A stretch of DNA of 64,000 nucleotides from Platanthera guangdongensis (taxonomy: Eukaryota > Streptophyta > Magnoliopsida > Asparagales > Orchidaceae). Positions 60,402-64,000 of the stretch are shown here, piece after piece. The translations under genes were made by a program, and so were the position numbers. Where the stretch lies: contig CM077155.1 of the NCBI GenBank assembly GCA_039583875.1, forward strand, positions 12,813,046 to 12,877,045, in the 5' to 3' direction. Position 1 is the stretch's first letter. Each line of letters begins with the position of its first letter. Under the pieces are notes generated by a model that was not told where the DNA came from, did not search any database, and saw only the letters and a program-made list of their open reading frames with translations.

Positions 60402-62113
60402 TGTTGGGTACATTGGAAAATGTGTACCAGATTTGAAGAAGCCTCACCCTACTCAATGATATGCATCAAGGTGTATTTGATGTGTTTTGAGTTTATATGT
60501 GCAGGTTAAGTAATTGCAGGAAATGCAGAAAAATTTCTAATTCCATGTGTCGACACCTAGAGAAGAGTGTCGACACTTATGAAGGCTTGTGTCGACACTT
60601 GGAGTAGATTGTGTCGACACTTGGAAAGGCTGTGTTGACACCAGAAGTACTTGTGTCGACATACAGAGGCAGTGTCGACACACAGAGAAGCGAAGTCGAT
60701 ATCAACTGTGTCGACAAACAGGAATACTTAGTCGACATCAAATGTGTCGACACATAAAGGCAGTGTCGACACACAGAAGTATTTGTCAACATCAACTGTG
60801 TCGACACACAGACATGTGTCGACAGACAGCAAAGTTTCAACAAAGTTAAAGTAAAGAAGTACTTGTGTCGACATAAAGAAGATGTGTCGACACACAGCAA
60901 GTTCCAACAAAGTTAAAGAAAAGAGGGCTTGTGTCGACACACAGAATCAGTGTCGACACATTCTAAAGAAGCAGTGTCGAGAAGCTGTTACAACAACAAA
61001 AGGAGTTGTGTCGACACCACCAAGACATGTGTCGACACTTAGTTCACTTATGTCGACACTTAGTCTACTTGTGTCGACACATAATGAAGATCAGTCTCGA
61101 CACTTTCAGACAGAGACAGTATTTCAAGAAGTGACTGGATGACTTGACAGCTGCCATTCCTAACCGGTCTATTGCAATTGTCAAAGCTGTCAGAAGTTTA
61201 TTAGAAACCAGATCAGCCGGTTACCATAGAGGAAGACTATATAAAGGCCTTTCTCCTTCAACAAAAAGTAACAATTACAGTGAAGATTGAAGATCTATAC
61301 AGATATCTAACAACACAACAAGAAGAAGACCTTCGACAGAAGATCTAAGAAGTTGGAGAGAGAGAGGTCCTTCTAAGAAGTGCAGTTGTTGAACCATGCT
61401 GCCAAGAAAGATTCAGATTGAGATCCGAATCTCAAGTCAGAAGCTGATTGAAGATCAACTACTCAAGAGTTCAACCCTACTGAGTTCAGATTCAAGAAGC
61501 TTTGAAGAAAGCTAAGTGAGGTTGTGCTCTGCCATCAGGTTCTTCCAAGAACTGATCAAGAATCCATCCATCCCTTCTCTCTCTATCTGGGTGGTGGTAA
61601 ACCACTTTGTAAACACTATTTTCTGTAGGATCTATTCTAGATCTGAGATGTAAGCCTATTTTATAATGGCTGAGTGTAGGAGAATATATTCTCTGAGTGG
61701 TAGGCCTTGTGTAGGTTGAGGTAGGGCTGTGAGCCTGAGTTGTTGGAGATTGTGATCTCTGAGTGTAGGCCTTGTTGAAGGCTGAGGTAGGGCAGATTGC
61801 CTAAGATGTAGGAACCTTGTTTGGGGTTCTGAGTTGTAAGATCTGAGGATCTGAGGTGAAGTGCAGAAGTTAGGCCGAATCTAGCACTCTCTTAGATAGG
61901 CGAAGGGGTAAAGTGGATGTACCCGGACCTTGGGGAACCACTATAAAAATCTGTGTGCAATCTGTGTTGTGTTATTTTTGTGAATCTGTGTTGTGTTATC
62001 TGTAATATTTACTGCTGCTAAGTAAACAACTGAATTGAATTGCTGCCTTAAAAAGAAAAACAGGAATTACACCTATTCACCCCCCCTATAGGTGGTAGAC
62101 ACTAATTCTTTCA
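60402..62113 (+). repeat. 3' LTR of Copia-A (1712 bp)
   Basis: TGTTGGGTACATTGG to ATTCTTTCA. Palindrome array at 60547-61120, TATATAAA at 61238-61245. It shares small insertions and spacers with the 5' LTR at 34380 and lacks the 67-bp expansion of B. Confidence 0.94.
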
Positions 62114-62475
62114 AATGATGTCTAACAATCGAGACTTGAGAAGTCGCCCACTCGCCTCTTGTCGAGAAGGCCAAGTGGATAGTCTGGAGACTCCCGCCTG
62201 AAGTCTTCCAATATCCCCAACGTCACCCCACTTCCCTGATCGGGAGAACCTCCCAAGCCAGCTCCTTCTCCTTCATTTCCAGCCATGAGACCTAACTTGA
62301 GATTTTCATGTATCTGCTACGGTTCACGCTCACCGCACCAGAAATTTTGAAGCCAAAAACTGGCCTCAACGAGAGTTCAGACCTTGGGGTGTAGTTAATG
62401 CCAACTTCTCCCAAACCTTGACCCCTAACTAGTGATGAAGAACCTAGAAATATTTCAAAAAACCGAAGTAACAAA

Positions 62476-63256
62476 CTCGAGTGAAGAAGTGACTACTCGA
62501 GTACTTTACAGAACTACTCGAGAGAGATGAAGATAACTACTCGAGTACTTAGAGACAGTTACTCGAGTAACCTGAAGAGAACTACTCGTGTATATTCTTG
62601 AAGAAAATTGAGAAGTTGATCAACTACTCGAGTACCAAAAATACCTACTCAAGTACTTAAGGAATTACACGTGAAGTGGAATTAGAATACTCGAGTACAA
62701 GTAATACTACTTGAGTAAATGAGAATAAGCTACTCGAGTGGTTGATGAACTACTCGAGTCAGGGACTAAGAATATTTTCTAGAATAGAATTCTGGGTTAC
62801 TCGAGTAGTGAAGTTGAACTACTCGAGAGGATAAAGACTACTCGAGTATATAGAAATGACTACTCGAGTAATTGACTTCGAAATTTTGAGGGAAGAAAAT
62901 TATGGTTACTCGAGTAACAGCTTGAACTACTCGAGTAGTCGATGAACTACTCGAGTACTAGACTTGACTACTCGAGTGAGAAATAATTTCATGAGGTGCA
63001 TACTTTTGTAACTCGAGACAGAAGGTATAAACTACTCGAGTACTATAAAGTACTTCTCGAGTAATTTACTTAGAATATATCTGGAGAAGAAAATCATTTA
63101 ACCCGAGAATAAGAGGGAATCTACTCGAGTAGTTGTCTTAACTACTTGAGAGCCATAAGTTGACTACTCGGGATCTATCATTCTTACTCGAGTAAGAATA
63201 ATTTTACTCGAGTATTAACTAAGCTATTCACTCGAGTAGGTATAGAACTACTCGAG
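62476..63256 (-). promoter_or_regulatory. CTCGAG palindrome array in the Copia-D LTR
   Basis: I count about 25 exact CTCGAG, mostly as TACTCGAGTA, plus several one-base variants. Starts at 62476, 62496, 62517, 62540, 62562, 62585 (variant), 62627, 62648 (variant), 62690, 62710 (variant), 62733, 62753 are 20-23 bp apart, or 42 bp where one is missing. It lies in the expected U3 part of a minus-strand LTR. Confidence 0.92.
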
Positions 63257-63584
63257 TAAAACACTTAGTAAATTCTCTTTGAAAAAATTCTCTTCTTCTT
63301 TGGTGAGACCAGCATCAAGACTTTTCCAATTAGTCCTATAGCTTGAATATGAAGTGTATCCCAATAGAGAGGCTACACATGAGTCAACACCTTAGATCAC
63401 ATAATGAGGGATTACATTGTATGCTCCTGTGTTTGGTGACCCATTGTAGACTGACAGTGGTCTACACTTGCCATTAGAATCCTGTAAACACATAACTTAA
63501 ACAAAGTATCAAATACAACTTAATTCATCTTAGTTCAAGAGTGACTTCATCAAATCTGGGTTAGTGTGAATACAATACCCAACA

Positions 63585-63600
63585 ATCTCCCCTTATTTTG
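63585..63600 (-). other. Polypurine tract of Copia-D
   Basis: Minus strand CAAAATAAGGGGAGAT immediately before the LTR, like those of A, B and Copia-2. Confidence 0.85.
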
Positions 63601-63792
63601 TAAAAGTCAGAACCCTTTACACTAAGGTGAATTATAGACATAAAAAGAGAATGCTGAATAGACAACTCCGTGTAAGCAAGCATAAGACTATGAACAAGAT
63701 AATATGATCAAAAACTTAGAATTATATAAATGTGATTTCCAAAGTATCATTTCTACAACAATCATTTTCATAATCTCATATGCCCTTGTAAC
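63601..63792 (-). other. Copia-D 3' untranslated part
   Basis: AT-rich, no open frame or motif seen between the end of the accessory gene and the polypurine tract. Confidence 0.55.
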
Positions 63793-63999
63793 TTAGACTT
63801 GGTGATGCTGCCTGTATTGCTTCTCTTGTTGTCTCCTCTGATAGCTGTATGTCTTGGGGCAGTACTTAGGAGGTCTTGGAGGAGCATCAGGGTTATTTCT
63901 CCCAAATTCTCTGTCATACAGTCTCCTCTTGGTCATAGATTTTTCATATAACTCCCATTCCTGGGAACTGTAATGAATGTTCTTGCTTTCATGGAATTC
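63793..63999 (-). CDS. C-terminus of the Copia-D accessory gene (cut by the window edge)
   Basis: 68 open codons to TAA at 63793-63795, without a start because the gene enters from the right. The reading includes HYSSQEWELYEKS, YDREFGRNNPDAPP and PPKYCPKTYSY. It lines up with the tail of the A accessory protein (WYSAQEWQKHES..., NAQEPSKYFPK...): the S-QEW, Arg-rich and KY-PK positions agree. It is in sense with its element and 200 bp from the LTR. The remaining gene should lie beyond 64000. Confidence 0.7.
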   Translation of the reverse strand, partial: EFHESKNIHYSSQEWELYEKSMTKRRLYDREFGRNNPDAPPRPPKYCPKTYSYQRRQQEKQYRQHHQV

Positions 64000-64000
64000 C

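Larger units (their letters stand above)
34380..62113 (+). mobile_element. Copia-A, SIRE-like copia with accessory gene (split by Copia-B)
   Basis: Plus strand, LTRs at 34380-36133 and 60402-62113, about 12.3 kb without the nested B. Gag runs up to 37782, is interrupted by B, and resumes at 53216 after the duplicated GATAG. Pol follows in a single frame with a few stops, then an array of TGTCGACA palindromes, an internal TATA box and the accessory gene. The flanks differ (AAGGG on the left, AATGA on the right), so no target duplication is seen. The ends may come from different copies through recombination, or the duplication has decayed. Confidence 0.9.
62114..64000 (-). mobile_element. Copia-D, partial SIRE-like element (runs off the right edge)
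   Basis: The LTR edge ...TACCCAACA at 63584 is followed by a minus-strand polypurine tract and, further in, the end of an accessory gene like that of A/B. This is therefore the 3' LTR of a minus-strand element. The LTR left limit is uncertain: TG at 62119 is a candidate, or Copia-A cut it at 62113. 62114-62475 matches nothing recognised and has no clear gene. Confidence 0.7.

Noticed and set aside
62114..62475. Possible host exon (CCTCCCAAGCCAGCTCCTTC region)
   Set aside because: Frames are short and broken; it lies beside the Copia-D LTR and is more simply part of it.
62476..63256. Concatenated restriction sites (SalI GTCGAC, XhoI CTCGAG, SacII CCGCGG, EcoRV GATATC) as cloning or adapter artefact
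   Set aside because: Spacers are all different, arrays recur in separate LTR copies, and the elements have proper ends and target duplications.

Overview
This is a block of nested retrotransposons from a plant nuclear genome, almost certainly a flowering plant. The signs are Ty1/copia elements with plant initiator-Met tRNA primer sites, SIRE/Maximus-like gag and reverse transcriptase, Ty3/gypsy chromoviruses of the Tekay/Del kind, and plant-type TATA boxes and AAACCCTAA leaders. I found no convincing host gene, tRNA, rRNA or CRISPR. The species cannot be named from the sequence.

Layout. (1) 1-6413: Copia-1, minus strand, entering from the left edge. It lies in the pol end of an old plus-strand chromovirus (G0, 6420-6790). 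The presumed 3' LTR of G0 starts at 6797 and is scattered by later insertions (6797-7364, 20010-22956, 31655 to about 34379). (2) 7365-20009: Copia-2, minus strand, SIRE-like, with target duplication CACTC; its left LTR holds a gypsy solo LTR (8213-10356). It landed in a 102-bp tandem array that continues at 20010-21170. (3) 22957-31654: G1, a complete but decayed minus-strand chromovirus with target duplication CCTTT. (4) 34380-62113: Copia-A, plus strand. Its gag is split by a second copy of the same family, Copia-B (37783-53210, target duplication GATAG). The 3' LTR of B is split by a gypsy solo LTR (50241-52889, target duplication GTGGG). (5) 62114-64000: part of Copia-D, minus strand.

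The most interesting signal links the elements. Several unrelated LTR families carry a private short palindrome repeated upstream of the TATA box, often about 21 bp apart: TGTCGACA in A/B, CTCGAG in D, TATCGCC..GGCGATA in Copia-2, TACCGC..GCGGTA in G1, and GACACG..CGTGTC in two gypsy solo LTRs. Copia-1 has TCCGC/GCGGA motifs with looser spacing.

The SIRE-like elements also carry an extra gene beyond pol. In A and B it is in sense orientation, about 890 codons, with its own TATA box. That promoter has the same palindromes upstream as the LTR, and a telo-box (AAACCCTAA) runs into the start codon. Copia-2 has a distantly similar gene in antisense orientation, again with its own TATA box, its own family's palindromes and a telo-box. 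Copia-D ends the window with the C-terminus of the same gene. The predicted A/B protein has an NLS-like basic stretch and long helices but no visible membrane segment, so it looks nuclear rather than envelope-like. The working hypothesis is a fast-evolving, family-specific pairing of a regulator with its DNA sites. Every coding region seen has stops or frameshifts; D is too partial to judge.
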